64,000 nt of DNA, taken from the NCBI RefSeq assembly GCF_920987055.1, contig NZ_CAKLBX010000001.1, positions 1,226,501 to 1,290,500 on the forward strand. Direction: 5' to 3'. Under the pieces are notes generated by a model, which saw nothing but the letters and a program-made list of their open reading frames with translations, made no database searches and had not been told where the DNA came from. The position numbers and the translations under genes are program-made. This document shows positions 26,681-34,961 of this stretch, piece by piece; positions within the stretch are counted from its first letter, which is position 1; each line of letters opens with the position of its first letter. This stretch comes from Novosphingobium sp. CECT 9465. Lineage in GTDB: Bacteria > Pseudomonadota > Alphaproteobacteria > Sphingomonadales > Sphingomonadaceae.

Positions 26681-27763
26681 ATGATCAAGCTTGTTGGCAA
26701 ATTCGGCACCGCAGTGCTGATGGCTGGAGCGCTCATGCTGGCGGGTTGCTCGCAGTCGCCAGATCCCAACGCGGCACCGCGTACCGAATTCAACATCGGC
26801 TGGTCGATTTACGCGGGCTGGATGCCATGGCCTTATGCGCAACAGTCCGGGATCATGAAGAAATGGGCGGACAAATACGGCATCAAGATCAACCTGGTGC
26901 AGGTCAATGACTACGTTGAATCGGTCAACCAGTACACCGCCGGCAAGTTCGATGGCGTGACCGTTACCAACATGGATGCGCTGACCATCCCCGCAGCAGG
27001 CGGCAAGGATACCAGCGCGATCATCGTTGGCGATTATTCGAACGGCAACGATGGCATCCTGCTCAAGGGCGCAAACACGCTTGGCGCGATCAAGGGTCGT
27101 CAAGCCTATCTGGTTGAGCTTTCAGTGTCGCATTACCTGCTGGCGCGCGGCCTGGAAAAGGCCGGGATGAAGCCCACCGATGTGCCCACCGTGAACACTT
27201 CGGATGCGGATATTGTCGGTGCGTTCGGTGCGCCTGATGTGACTGCCGCCGTCGCGTGGAACCCGCAACTTTCGGTGATGAAAGCGGAGCCGGGCGTTTC
27301 GCAGGTGTTCAGTTCGGCCGATATTCCGGGCGAAATCCTTGACCTGATGGTGGTCGATACCGCCACGCTCAAGGCCAATCCGAACCTTGGCAAGGCGTTG
27401 GCGGGCATCTGGTATGAAACCGTCGCGCTGATGCAGCGGCAGGATGCGCAAGGCAAGGAAGCCCGCGCCGCCATGGCCAAGCTTTCAGGCGCGACGCCGG
27501 AAATGTTCGATGGCCAGCTGGCCACGACATTCCTCTATGCCGATCCCAAGGCTGCTGTGGCCGCCACGACTTCGCCCGCGCTTGTTTCGACGATGACGCT
27601 GGTGCGTGATTTCAGCTTCTCGAAGGGTCTGTTCAAGGGCGCGTCCTCTGCCGATGCGGTGGGCATTTCCTTCCCCGGCGGCAAGACGCTCGGCGATCCG
27701 CAGCTTGTGACGCTGCGCTTCGACGACACATTCATGAAGCTTGCCGCAGACGGCAAGCTGTGA
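26681..27763 (+). CDS. ABC transporter substrate-binding lipoprotein (guanidine/urea carboxylase locus)
   Basis: A 360-residue periplasmic binding protein of the NitT/TauT type with a lipobox (MAGALMLAGCSQS), so it is probably anchored after signal peptidase II cleavage. The mature part starts FNIGWSIYAGWMPWPYAQQSG and includes VTNMDALTIPAAGGKDTSAI. Family knowledge places such proteins in loci labelled urea-carboxylase-associated transporters. With DUF1989 proteins downstream, guanidine is the more likely ligand, by inference. AAGGGGATC upstream is a good ribosome site. Confidence 0.85.
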   Translation: MIKLVGKFGTAVLMAGALMLAGCSQSPDPNAAPRTEFNIGWSIYAGWMPWPYAQQSGIMKKWADKYGIKINLVQVNDYVESVNQYTAGKFDGVTVTNMDALTIPAAGGKDTSAIIVGDYSNGNDGILLKGANTLGAIKGRQAYLVELSVSHYLLARGLEKAGMKPTDVPTVNTSDADIVGAFGAPDVTAAVAWNPQLSVMKAEPGVSQVFSSADIPGEILDLMVVDTATLKANPNLGKALAGIWYETVALMQRQDAQGKEARAAMAKLSGATPEMFDGQLATTFLYADPKAAVAATTSPALVSTMTLVRDFSFSKGLFKGASSADAVGISFPGGKTLGDPQLVTLRFDDTFMKLAADGKL

Positions 27764-27800
27764 TCGCGCACGCCCGGTCTGGCGAAATAGGGGAACGATC

Positions 27801-28616
27801 ATGCGTTGGGTGAACCGACATGTTCGCCGGAGCAACAGCATCCTTCTGGGTTCGCTGCCGATCCTGCTCCTGGTGATCCTCTACCTGCTGGTTGCCGCAC
27901 AGCGCCATGCCGACAATCCGATGGACAAGATCCTGCCGCTGCCCGGTGGCATGGCGCAGGCGATGTCTGCGCTGATGTTCCAGCCCGACATGCTGACCGG
28001 GCAGTTCGTGTTCTGGACGGACACGCTCGCCAGCCTGCAACGGCTTGGCCTGGGACTTGGTATCGCCACGATGACCGCGCTGGTGGTCGGGCTGGTGCTG
28101 GGTGTGCTGCCGCCGGTACGCGCCACCTTCGGGCCGCTGGTAACCGGCATCGCGGTGATCCCGCCGATTGCCCTGCTGCCGATCCTGTTCATTGCGCTGG
28201 GTCTGGGGGAAACCGCAAAGGTGGCCCTTATCGCCATAGGCATTGCCCCGGTGATGGTGCGCGACATCGCTGCGCATGTCTCCGCCTTGCCTGCCGAACA
28301 GATCGTCAAGGCGCAGACACTGGGCGCAAGCTCCTGGCAGATCATGATCCGCGTTGCCCTGCCGCAAGCCATGCCCCGGCTGATCCATGCCGTGCGGCTG
28401 GCACTCGGTCCAGCGTGGGTGTTCCTGATCTCGGCAGAGGCCATCGCGTCGGACGTGGGGCTTGGCTACCGGATATTCCTGGTGCGGCGCTACCTGTCGA
28501 TGGACGTGATCATTCCCTACGTCGCGTGGATCGCGCTGCTCGCCATCGTGATGGACGTGGCGCTGACCCATACCAGCAAACGCGTGTTCCCCTGGGCACA
28601 TGGAGCGAGCCATTGA
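27801..28616 (+). CDS. ABC transporter permease
   Basis: A 271-residue NitT/TauT-type inner-membrane permease with about six hydrophobic helices. The cytoplasmic coupling loop KAQTLGASSWQIMIRVALPQ matches the EAA motif consensus. It forms the channel for the importer with the ATPase encoded next. The ATG at 27801 follows GGGGAACG. Its stop overlaps the ATPase start. Confidence 0.87.
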   Translation: MRWVNRHVRRSNSILLGSLPILLLVILYLLVAAQRHADNPMDKILPLPGGMAQAMSALMFQPDMLTGQFVFWTDTLASLQRLGLGLGIATMTALVVGLVLGVLPPVRATFGPLVTGIAVIPPIALLPILFIALGLGETAKVALIAIGIAPVMVRDIAAHVSALPAEQIVKAQTLGASSWQIMIRVALPQAMPRLIHAVRLALGPAWVFLISAEAIASDVGLGYRIFLVRRYLSMDVIIPYVAWIALLAIVMDVALTHTSKRVFPWAHGASH

Positions 28617-29407
28617 GCGCAATTTCCAGCCCCATTCTCAGCCTCAAGAACGTCTGGGTCGAATATGGCGACAAGATCGTTCTCGAAAAGGTCGATCTCG
28701 ATATCGAGGCAGGGTCCTTCGTTTCGATCGTCGGACCATCCGGTGCGGGCAAAAGCAGCCTGCTGCGCATCATCCTGGGTCAGGAACAGCCAACGCGGGG
28801 GACCATCATGCTCGACGGCGCGCCGCTTGCGCCCGAATGCGGGCCGGACCGGGGGGTAGTGTTCCAGCGCTATTCCGTGTTTCCGCACTTGTCGGCGCTG
28901 CGCAACACCGTTTTCGGCCTGGAATGCGCGAAGGCCCCGCTTACCGCCCGCCTGTTCGGTACGGCCCGCGCAACAGCTACGGCAGAGGCGGAAGAAATGC
29001 TGAAGGCGGTCGGCCTGGGCGATTCCATGCACCTCTATCCGGCGCAACTGTCGGGCGGGATGCAACAGCGACTGGCCATTGCGCAGGCCCTGATCAAGCG
29101 CCCGCGCATCCTGCTGCTGGACGAACCCTTCGGCGCGCTCGATCCCGGCATCCGGGCGGACATGCATGTGCTGACCAGGCAACTGTGGCGCGATTATGCG
29201 CTGACGATCATCATGGTGACGCACGATATCCGCGAGGCTTTCACGCTGGGTACGCGCGTCCTCGCGCTCGACAAGCGCCGCCACGATCCGCATGCTCCGC
29301 ACCGCTTCGGCGCGACCGCCGTCTACGATCTGACGCTGCGCCCTGACACTCCGCCCGAACCGGCGGATGTCCTGCCCCTTTCACTCGCCCAAGTCTCCAA
29401 CAGCTGA
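28613..29407 (+). CDS. ABC transporter ATP-binding protein
   Basis: A 264-residue ATPase. Walker A is VGPSGAGKSSL, the signature is AQLSGGMQQRLAIAQAL, Walker B is ILLLDEPFGALDP and the switch His is in MVTHD. It energises the importer. I chose the TTG at 28613 because it overlaps the permease stop, follows GGAGCGAG and begins just before the first beta strand (ILSLKNVWVEYGDK). The C-terminal tail after residue 225 is short and Pro-rich. Confidence 0.87.
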   Translation: MSAISSPILSLKNVWVEYGDKIVLEKVDLDIEAGSFVSIVGPSGAGKSSLLRIILGQEQPTRGTIMLDGAPLAPECGPDRGVVFQRYSVFPHLSALRNTVFGLECAKAPLTARLFGTARATATAEAEEMLKAVGLGDSMHLYPAQLSGGMQQRLAIAQALIKRPRILLLDEPFGALDPGIRADMHVLTRQLWRDYALTIIMVTHDIREAFTLGTRVLALDKRRHDPHAPHRFGATAVYDLTLRPDTPPEPADVLPLSLAQVSNS

Positions 29408-29420
29408 GAGTGCGCAAACC

Positions 29421-29897
29421 GTGAGTACCGAACCCACGAGCCTTGCCAGGCTTTCGATGAGCCTTCCCGGCGAACTGTTCCGCCAGCTCGACGTGATGGT
29501 GGAAGAGCGCGGCCTGCCTTCGCGTTCGCAACTGATTGCCGAACTGATCCGCCATGCCCTGGCAGAACATGAGGCCTATACCCGCCCGGACGAGATGCTC
29601 GCGGGCACGGTGACCATCGTCTATCGCGGGGATCGCGGGCGGGTGCGCCATCAGCTTGCCCAGACGCAGGCCGATTACCTCAAGGAAGTCATCTCCTCGC
29701 AGCACGTCTTCCTGGAGGACGACCAGTCGCTCGAAGTCCTGCTGGTGCAAGGCCCCGCCGTGCGGCTGAAGGAACTGTGCGATGCCTTGCGCCGGGTGCG
29801 CGGGGTGCATCAGCTCCAGCTTGTCACCACCACTGCCCTGTTGCCGCCGCTGTACGAGCCGGACGCCGGGGACAATCCCAAGGGAGCCGCCGCATGA
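29421..29897 (+). CDS. NikR-like ribbon-helix-helix/ACT regulator without nickel ligands
   Basis: A 158-residue protein with the NikR architecture: an N-terminal ribbon-helix-helix (LARLSMSLPGELFRQLDVMV, then SRSQLIAELIRHALAEHE) and a C-terminal ACT-like domain (GTVTIVYRGDRGRVRHQL to LVTTTALLPPL). In E. coli NikR the high-affinity nickel site uses His76, His87, His89 and Cys95. Aligning the DD pair, the corresponding stretch here reads SQHVFLEDDQS, so the ligands appear replaced by Gln/Val/Gln. It sits inside the guanidine-type operon, so a local regulator sensing a non-nickel ligand is plausible. GTG 29421 keeps the DNA-binding beta strand; an internal ATG at 29457 would cut it. Confidence 0.78.
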   Translation: MSTEPTSLARLSMSLPGELFRQLDVMVEERGLPSRSQLIAELIRHALAEHEAYTRPDEMLAGTVTIVYRGDRGRVRHQLAQTQADYLKEVISSQHVFLEDDQSLEVLLVQGPAVRLKELCDALRRVRGVHQLQLVTTTALLPPLYEPDAGDNPKGAAA

Positions 29898-30718
29898 GCG
29901 CAAACCTCGCAAACCCGTTGGCCGCCCGCGATCATGCGCGCAAGATGGCCGGCACCGTAGTCGAATCCATGCCGGTGCTGCCCCCGGTTGCGGGCGACCT
30001 GCCCGAAGGCGTGACACCAGACGATCTGGTGTGGGAAGAGACCATCGCGGCAGGCGGCTATGCCACGCGGCGGCTTTCGCGCGGCGCGCGGTTGCGGCTG
30101 ATCGATCTCAAGGGCGATGCCTGCGCCTCGCTGCTGGTGTTCAACGCCGAAATGCCGAGCGAACGGCTGAACGTGGCCGACACGGTTAAGGTTCAGTGGA
30201 ACGCCTATCTGGGCCAGGGCAAACTGCTGCTTTCGGACATGGGCCGCGTGATGATGAGCTTCCTTGAGGACGATGCGAATACGCACGATGCGTTCTGCGG
30301 CACCTCGAACGCTGCCACCAATGCCGCGAAATATGGCGAAGGCCGCAACAGCGGCGCCTATCCCAGCGGGCGTGACCGATTCCTGCTCGGCGCGGCGAAG
30401 CACGGGTTGCAGCGCCGCGACGTGCACCCTTGCGTGAACCTGTTCAAGGGCGCGGCCATCGCCGAAGACGGGGCAATCGTTCCGCAGGTCGGCCCCTATG
30501 CGGCGGGCCGCAGCGTGGTGCTTCGCGCGGAAATGGACGTGATCGTGGTGATCGCGAACTGCCCGCATGTGCTCGATCCGCGCTCCGAATATAGCGTTAC
30601 GCCTTTGCGCGCGACCGCGTGGCGCGGGTCCATCACGCCCGAAAACGATCCCATCCGCATGGCGACGCCCGAAGGCCTGCGCGCCTTCCTGAACGTCGAA
30701 GACTATTTCCGCCGCTGA
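29894..30718 (+). CDS. DUF1989 protein 1, putative carboxyguanidine deiminase subunit
   Basis: A 274-residue DUF1989 protein, traditionally called urea-carboxylase-associated protein 1. Such paired DUF1989 proteins are now known in other bacteria as the two subunits of carboxyguanidine deiminase (CgdA/CgdB), which turns carboxyguanidine into allophanate. Features include GARLRLIDLKGDACASLLVF, DAFCGTSNAATN, VHPCVNLFKGAAI and VIANCPHVLDPRSEY, with Cys and His positions suited to metal binding or catalysis. It is coupled by overlap to the regulator gene. I do not assign A or B. Confidence 0.82.
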   Translation: MSANLANPLAARDHARKMAGTVVESMPVLPPVAGDLPEGVTPDDLVWEETIAAGGYATRRLSRGARLRLIDLKGDACASLLVFNAEMPSERLNVADTVKVQWNAYLGQGKLLLSDMGRVMMSFLEDDANTHDAFCGTSNAATNAAKYGEGRNSGAYPSGRDRFLLGAAKHGLQRRDVHPCVNLFKGAAIAEDGAIVPQVGPYAAGRSVVLRAEMDVIVVIANCPHVLDPRSEYSVTPLRATAWRGSITPENDPIRMATPEGLRAFLNVEDYFRR

Positions 30719-30735
30719 GCAGGAGCACATCCACC

Positions 30736-31371
30736 ATGAGCGTCGATCCGCATCTCGCCGGGCTTTCCGGCACCGTCGTCCACGATGTCATCGTGCCCGC
30801 CCGCGCACCGTGGCTCCATCATGTCGCCGCCGGGCAGACCCTGCGCATTGTCGATCTCGAAGGCAATCAGGCGGTCGATTTCCTGCTCTATGCCACGGCT
30901 GACGATGCCGAGCGCTACAGTGCGCAGGATACAGTAGCGGCGCAGGGCAACCTGTTCCTGCGCCAGGGTACGGTGCTGCGGTCAAACGAAGGCCGTGCGA
31001 TGATGACCATCGCGGCCACCTCGGTCGATTATCACGACACGATCGGCGGGGCCTGTTCGTGCGAGTCCAACACGCTGCGCTATGGCCACCACACCAAGTC
31101 TGAACATGCCTGTGTGGAGAACTTCCTTGAGGCGAACCTGCTGGAAGGGCGCGGCAAGCGCGACATCGTTTCGAACATCAACTTCTTCATGAACGTGCCG
31201 GTTGAAGCGGACGGATCGCTCGGCATCGTCGATGGCATTTCCGCACCCGGCCTGACCGTGGACCTGCGCGCCGAGATCGACGTGACCGTGGTCGTCTCCA
31301 ACTGCCCGCAGATCAACAATCCCTGCAACGGCTTCAATCCCACCCCCGTCAGGATGATCGTGACAGCATGA
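30736..31371 (+). CDS. DUF1989 protein 2, putative carboxyguanidine deiminase subunit
   Basis: A 211-residue DUF1989 protein, the shorter partner. It shares with its neighbour the pattern LRIVDLEGNQAVDFLLY, IGGACSCESNTLRYG, HACVENFLEANL, SNINFFMNVPVEADG and VVVSNCPQINNPCNGFNPT. It would form the heteromeric deiminase with the product of 29894-30718. The start is preceded by AGGAG, and its stop overlaps the carboxylase start. Confidence 0.82.
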   Translation: MSVDPHLAGLSGTVVHDVIVPARAPWLHHVAAGQTLRIVDLEGNQAVDFLLYATADDAERYSAQDTVAAQGNLFLRQGTVLRSNEGRAMMTIAATSVDYHDTIGGACSCESNTLRYGHHTKSEHACVENFLEANLLEGRGKRDIVSNINFFMNVPVEADGSLGIVDGISAPGLTVDLRAEIDVTVVVSNCPQINNPCNGFNPTPVRMIVTA

Positions 31372-34300
31372 ACTTCGACACTGTCCTGATTGCGAACCGT
31401 GGCGCGATTGCCACGCGGATCATTCGCACCCTGAAAACGATGGGCCTGCGTTCGGTGGCGGTCTATTCCGAAGCCGACGTGGACTCGCTTCATGTCGCGC
31501 AGGCCGATGAAGCCGTCTGCATCGGCGGCGCGCGCGCGACGGAAAGTTACCTCAATATCCCCGCGATCCTCGATGCCGCGCGCAGGACCGGGGCAGGGGC
31601 GATCCATCCGGGCTACGGCTTCCTTGCCGAAAACGCCGAGTTCGCCGAAGCCTGTGCCGAGGCGGGCATCGTGTTCATCGGGCCGACGCCTGAAAACATG
31701 CGTACTTTCGGCCTCAAGCACAGCGCCCGTGCGCTCGCTGCGGCGCACGGTGTGCCGCTGGCGCCGGGCACAGACCTGCTTACCGGTGAAGACGAAGCCG
31801 CACAGGCCGCGAATGTCATCGGTTATCCGGTCATCCTCAAGGCGACCGCTGGCGGCGGCGGCATCGGCATGCGCATCTGCGAGGATGAGGCCGACGTTCG
31901 CGATGGCTTTGCCACCGTTGCGCGGCAGGGTCTTGGCAGCTTCGGTGATTCCGGCGTGTTCCTCGAACGCTATATCCGTCGGGCGCGCCACATAGAGGTG
32001 CAGATTTTCGGGGACGGGCAGGGCCGGATCGTGGCCCTGGGTGAACGCGATTGCTCGCTCCAGAGACGTAACCAGAAGGTGGTGGAAGAAGCCCCGGCAC
32101 CGCTGCTGCCCACGGTCGTCCGTGCCGACCTGATTGCCGCCGCCATCCGGCTGGGCCAGGCCGCCAATTATCGGTCGGCTGGTACGGTCGAGTTCCTCTA
32201 CGACGCCGAGCGGGAGGAGTTCTTCTTCCTCGAAATGAATACCCGCCTTCAGGTCGAACATGGCGTGACCGAAGAGGTCATGGGGATCGACCTCGTTGAA
32301 TGGATGGTGCGGGGCGGTGGCGCGGATTTTGCCTTCCTCGATTCCGCGCCAACCACGCCTTCAGGCCATTCGGTGCAGGTACGGCTCTATGCCGAAGACC
32401 CGGCGCTGGATTATCGTCCCACCTCCGGCACCTTGACCGCAGTGGATTTTCCCGCGGATATCCGCGCCGAAACCTGGGTGATGGCCGGTAGCACCGTCAG
32501 CGCATGGTATGATCCCATGCTGGCCAAGCTGATCGTCCACGCCGATACGCGTGAAGCGGCGGTCAAGGCCATGCAGGTCGCGCTCGATCATTCCCGCGTG
32601 GACGGCATCGAAACGAACCTGCGCTGGTTGCGCGATGTGGTTCGCTCCTCCGCCTTCGTCAACGGCGAGGTTTCCACCCGCGCGCTGGCCGACATCGCCT
32701 ACAAACCGCGCAGCATACAGATCATCAGCGGCGGAACGGCGACGACCGTGCAGGACTGGCCGGGTCGACAAAGGCTGTGGTCGGTCGGTGTGCCGCCTTC
32801 CGGGCCGATGGACGACCAATCCTTCCGTCTGGGCAATCGGCTGCTCGGCAACCCGGAAGGTACGGCGGGGCTTGAAGTAACGATCACCGGCCCGACGCTG
32901 CTGTTCAATTCCGCCAGTCGCATCTGTCTGACAGGTGCCGATTTCGGCGCGACTCTCGATGGTGCCCCGGTCAGGCGCGGTGTCGCGATCAGTGTCGCAG
33001 CAGGGCAGACCCTTGCGCTTGGCCGGGTCAACGGCGGCGGCCTGCGCGGCTATATCCTGCTCGCGGGGGGGCTGGACATCGCGCCGTACCTCGGCAGCCG
33101 CAGTACGTTCGAGCTCGGCCAGTTCGGCGGACACGCCGCGCGGCGGCTGCTTGCAGGCGATACGCTGCATCTGGGTGACGAGATCGGGGAAAGCGCGCTG
33201 CCAAAGGTCGCAGTGCCCGAACTGTCGAACACATGGGAAGTGCGCGTCCTCTATGGCCCGCATGGAGCACCTGATTTCTTCACGGATGAAGACGTGGACA
33301 CCTTCGTCGCGGCAGAGTGGCAGGTCCATTACAACAGCAATCGCACCGGCGTCCGCCTTGTCGGCCCGAAGCCGCAATGGGCGCGCAAGGATGGCGGAGA
33401 GGCGGGGCTGCATCCGTCCAACATCCACGACAATCCCTATGCCATTGGCGCGGTGGACTTTACCGGCGACATGCCGATCATTCTCGGTCCCGATGGCCCG
33501 TCGTTGGGCGGGTTCGTATGCCCGTTCGTAGTGATCGCGGCGGATCGCTGGAAGATCGGTCAGCTTTCACCGGGCGACAAGTTGCGTTTCGTGCCGGTCA
33601 ATTCGGTCGATGCCGCCGCTGCCGACACGCTGCAGCGCCGCCTGCTTGCAACCGGCGAAAGCCATGGTATCGGCCCGGCGCGGCCCATCGAAACGCTTTC
33701 GCCCATTCTCGGCGAGATTGCCGAAGGTCCCAAGCGTCCGCGCACGGTCTATCGCCAGCAGGGCGATCGCAACATCCTTGTCGAATACGGTCCCATCGTG
33801 CTCGATATCGAACTGCGCATTCGCGTTCAGGCGCTGATGACCGAACTTGAGCGCATGGCGTTGCCCGGCGTGATCGACATCGTGCCCGGCATCCGTTCGC
33901 TCCAGTTCCATTTCGATGGCGTGACGATGACGCAGGGCGCGGCCCTGACCACGCTGATTGCCGCCGAAGAACGGCTGGGCGATCTTGAGGACTTCACGAT
34001 CCCCTCACGCATCGTCCACCTGCCGCTGAGCTGGCGCGATCCGGCGACCATCGAGACCATCGAGAAATACATGGGCGCGGTGCGCGATGACGCGCCGTGG
34101 TGCCCGGACAATATCGAATTCATCCGCCGCATCAATGGCCTGCCGGATCAGGCGGCGGTCGAGAATTTGATCTTCGAGGCGAACTATCTCGTCCTCGGCC
34201 TTGGCGATGTCTACCTTGGCGCGCCGGTCGCAACGCCAGTCGATCCGCGCCACCGGCTGGTGACGACAAAGTACAATCCGGCGCGCACCTGGACACCGCC

Positions 34301-34961
34301 CAACGTCGTCGGCATCGGCGGGGCGTACATGTGCATCTATGGCATGGAGGGGCCGGGCGGATACCAGTTGTTCGGGCGGACCATTCAGGTGTGGAACACG
34401 CACCGCCAGACCGATGCCTTCATCGAAGGCAAGCCGTGGCTGCTGCGCTTCTTCGATCAGATCCGGTTCTATCCGGTAAGCGCGGATGAACTGGCGGAAT
34501 GGCGCCGCGATTTCCCCACAGGCAGGCAGTCCATCCGCATCGAACCATCAGAGTTCCGCCTGGCCGATTATCGCGCGTTTCTTGCCGACAATGCTGAGGC
34601 AATCACAACCTTCGAAACGCAGCGTCAGGCCGCGTTCGATGAAGAACGTGCCGAATGGCAACGCCGCGGTGAATTCGACCGGACGGACCTTGCCGAACCC
34701 GAAGTTGCTGAAACCGGCGCAATTCAGGTGCCCGACGGTGCAGACGTGGTCGAAGCGCCCTTCGGTGGCAGTGTGTGGAAGATGCTTGTCGCCGTGGGTG
34801 ATGAAGTGGCCGCAGGCGATACGATAGCGATCATCGAGGCGATGAAGATGGAGTGCCGGGTCGATAGTCCGAATGCGGGAACGGTGGCCGCCCTTTACAC
34901 CCAGGAACGCCAGCCCGTGCAGCCCGGCGCGCCGATCCTGGCCCTGACGAGGCACGCATGA
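31368..34961 (+). CDS. Biotin-dependent guanidine/urea carboxylase
   Basis: A 1197-residue multidomain carboxylase. Order: biotin carboxylase/ATP-grasp (1 to about 450; IANRGAIATRII, ATAGGGGIGMRI, FLEMNTRLQVEHGVTEEV), then carboxyltransferase halves resembling PxpC/KipA (starting near ISGGTATTVQDWPGRQRLWS) and PxpB/KipI (PGVIDIVPGIRSLQFHFDG), and a C-terminal biotin carrier with EAMKMEC (biotin Lys about K1160). Databases usually call it urea carboxylase. With DUF1989 partners, the better call is guanidine carboxylase producing carboxyguanidine; urea cannot be excluded. Length is normal. Confidence 0.9.
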   Translation: MNFDTVLIANRGAIATRIIRTLKTMGLRSVAVYSEADVDSLHVAQADEAVCIGGARATESYLNIPAILDAARRTGAGAIHPGYGFLAENAEFAEACAEAGIVFIGPTPENMRTFGLKHSARALAAAHGVPLAPGTDLLTGEDEAAQAANVIGYPVILKATAGGGGIGMRICEDEADVRDGFATVARQGLGSFGDSGVFLERYIRRARHIEVQIFGDGQGRIVALGERDCSLQRRNQKVVEEAPAPLLPTVVRADLIAAAIRLGQAANYRSAGTVEFLYDAEREEFFFLEMNTRLQVEHGVTEEVMGIDLVEWMVRGGGADFAFLDSAPTTPSGHSVQVRLYAEDPALDYRPTSGTLTAVDFPADIRAETWVMAGSTVSAWYDPMLAKLIVHADTREAAVKAMQVALDHSRVDGIETNLRWLRDVVRSSAFVNGEVSTRALADIAYKPRSIQIISGGTATTVQDWPGRQRLWSVGVPPSGPMDDQSFRLGNRLLGNPEGTAGLEVTITGPTLLFNSASRICLTGADFGATLDGAPVRRGVAISVAAGQTLALGRVNGGGLRGYILLAGGLDIAPYLGSRSTFELGQFGGHAARRLLAGDTLHLGDEIGESALPKVAVPELSNTWEVRVLYGPHGAPDFFTDEDVDTFVAAEWQVHYNSNRTGVRLVGPKPQWARKDGGEAGLHPSNIHDNPYAIGAVDFTGDMPIILGPDGPSLGGFVCPFVVIAADRWKIGQLSPGDKLRFVPVNSVDAAAADTLQRRLLATGESHGIGPARPIETLSPILGEIAEGPKRPRTVYRQQGDRNILVEYGPIVLDIELRIRVQALMTELERMALPGVIDIVPGIRSLQFHFDGVTMTQGAALTTLIAAEERLGDLEDFTIPSRIVHLPLSWRDPATIETIEKYMGAVRDDAPWCPDNIEFIRRINGLPDQAAVENLIFEANYLVLGLGDVYLGAPVATPVDPRHRLVTTKYNPARTWTPPNVVGIGGAYMCIYGMEGPGGYQLFGRTIQVWNTHRQTDAFIEGKPWLLRFFDQIRFYPVSADELAEWRRDFPTGRQSIRIEPSEFRLADYRAFLADNAEAITTFETQRQAAFDEERAEWQRRGEFDRTDLAEPEVAETGAIQVPDGADVVEAPFGGSVWKMLVAVGDEVAAGDTIAIIEAMKMECRVDSPNAGTVAALYTQERQPVQPGAPILALTRHA

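Noticed and set aside
26401..26796. Open frame on the minus strand overlapping the ABC substrate-binding protein start
   Set aside because: No family features, no ribosome site, and it overlaps a lipoprotein gene with a clear lipobox and ribosome site on the other strand.
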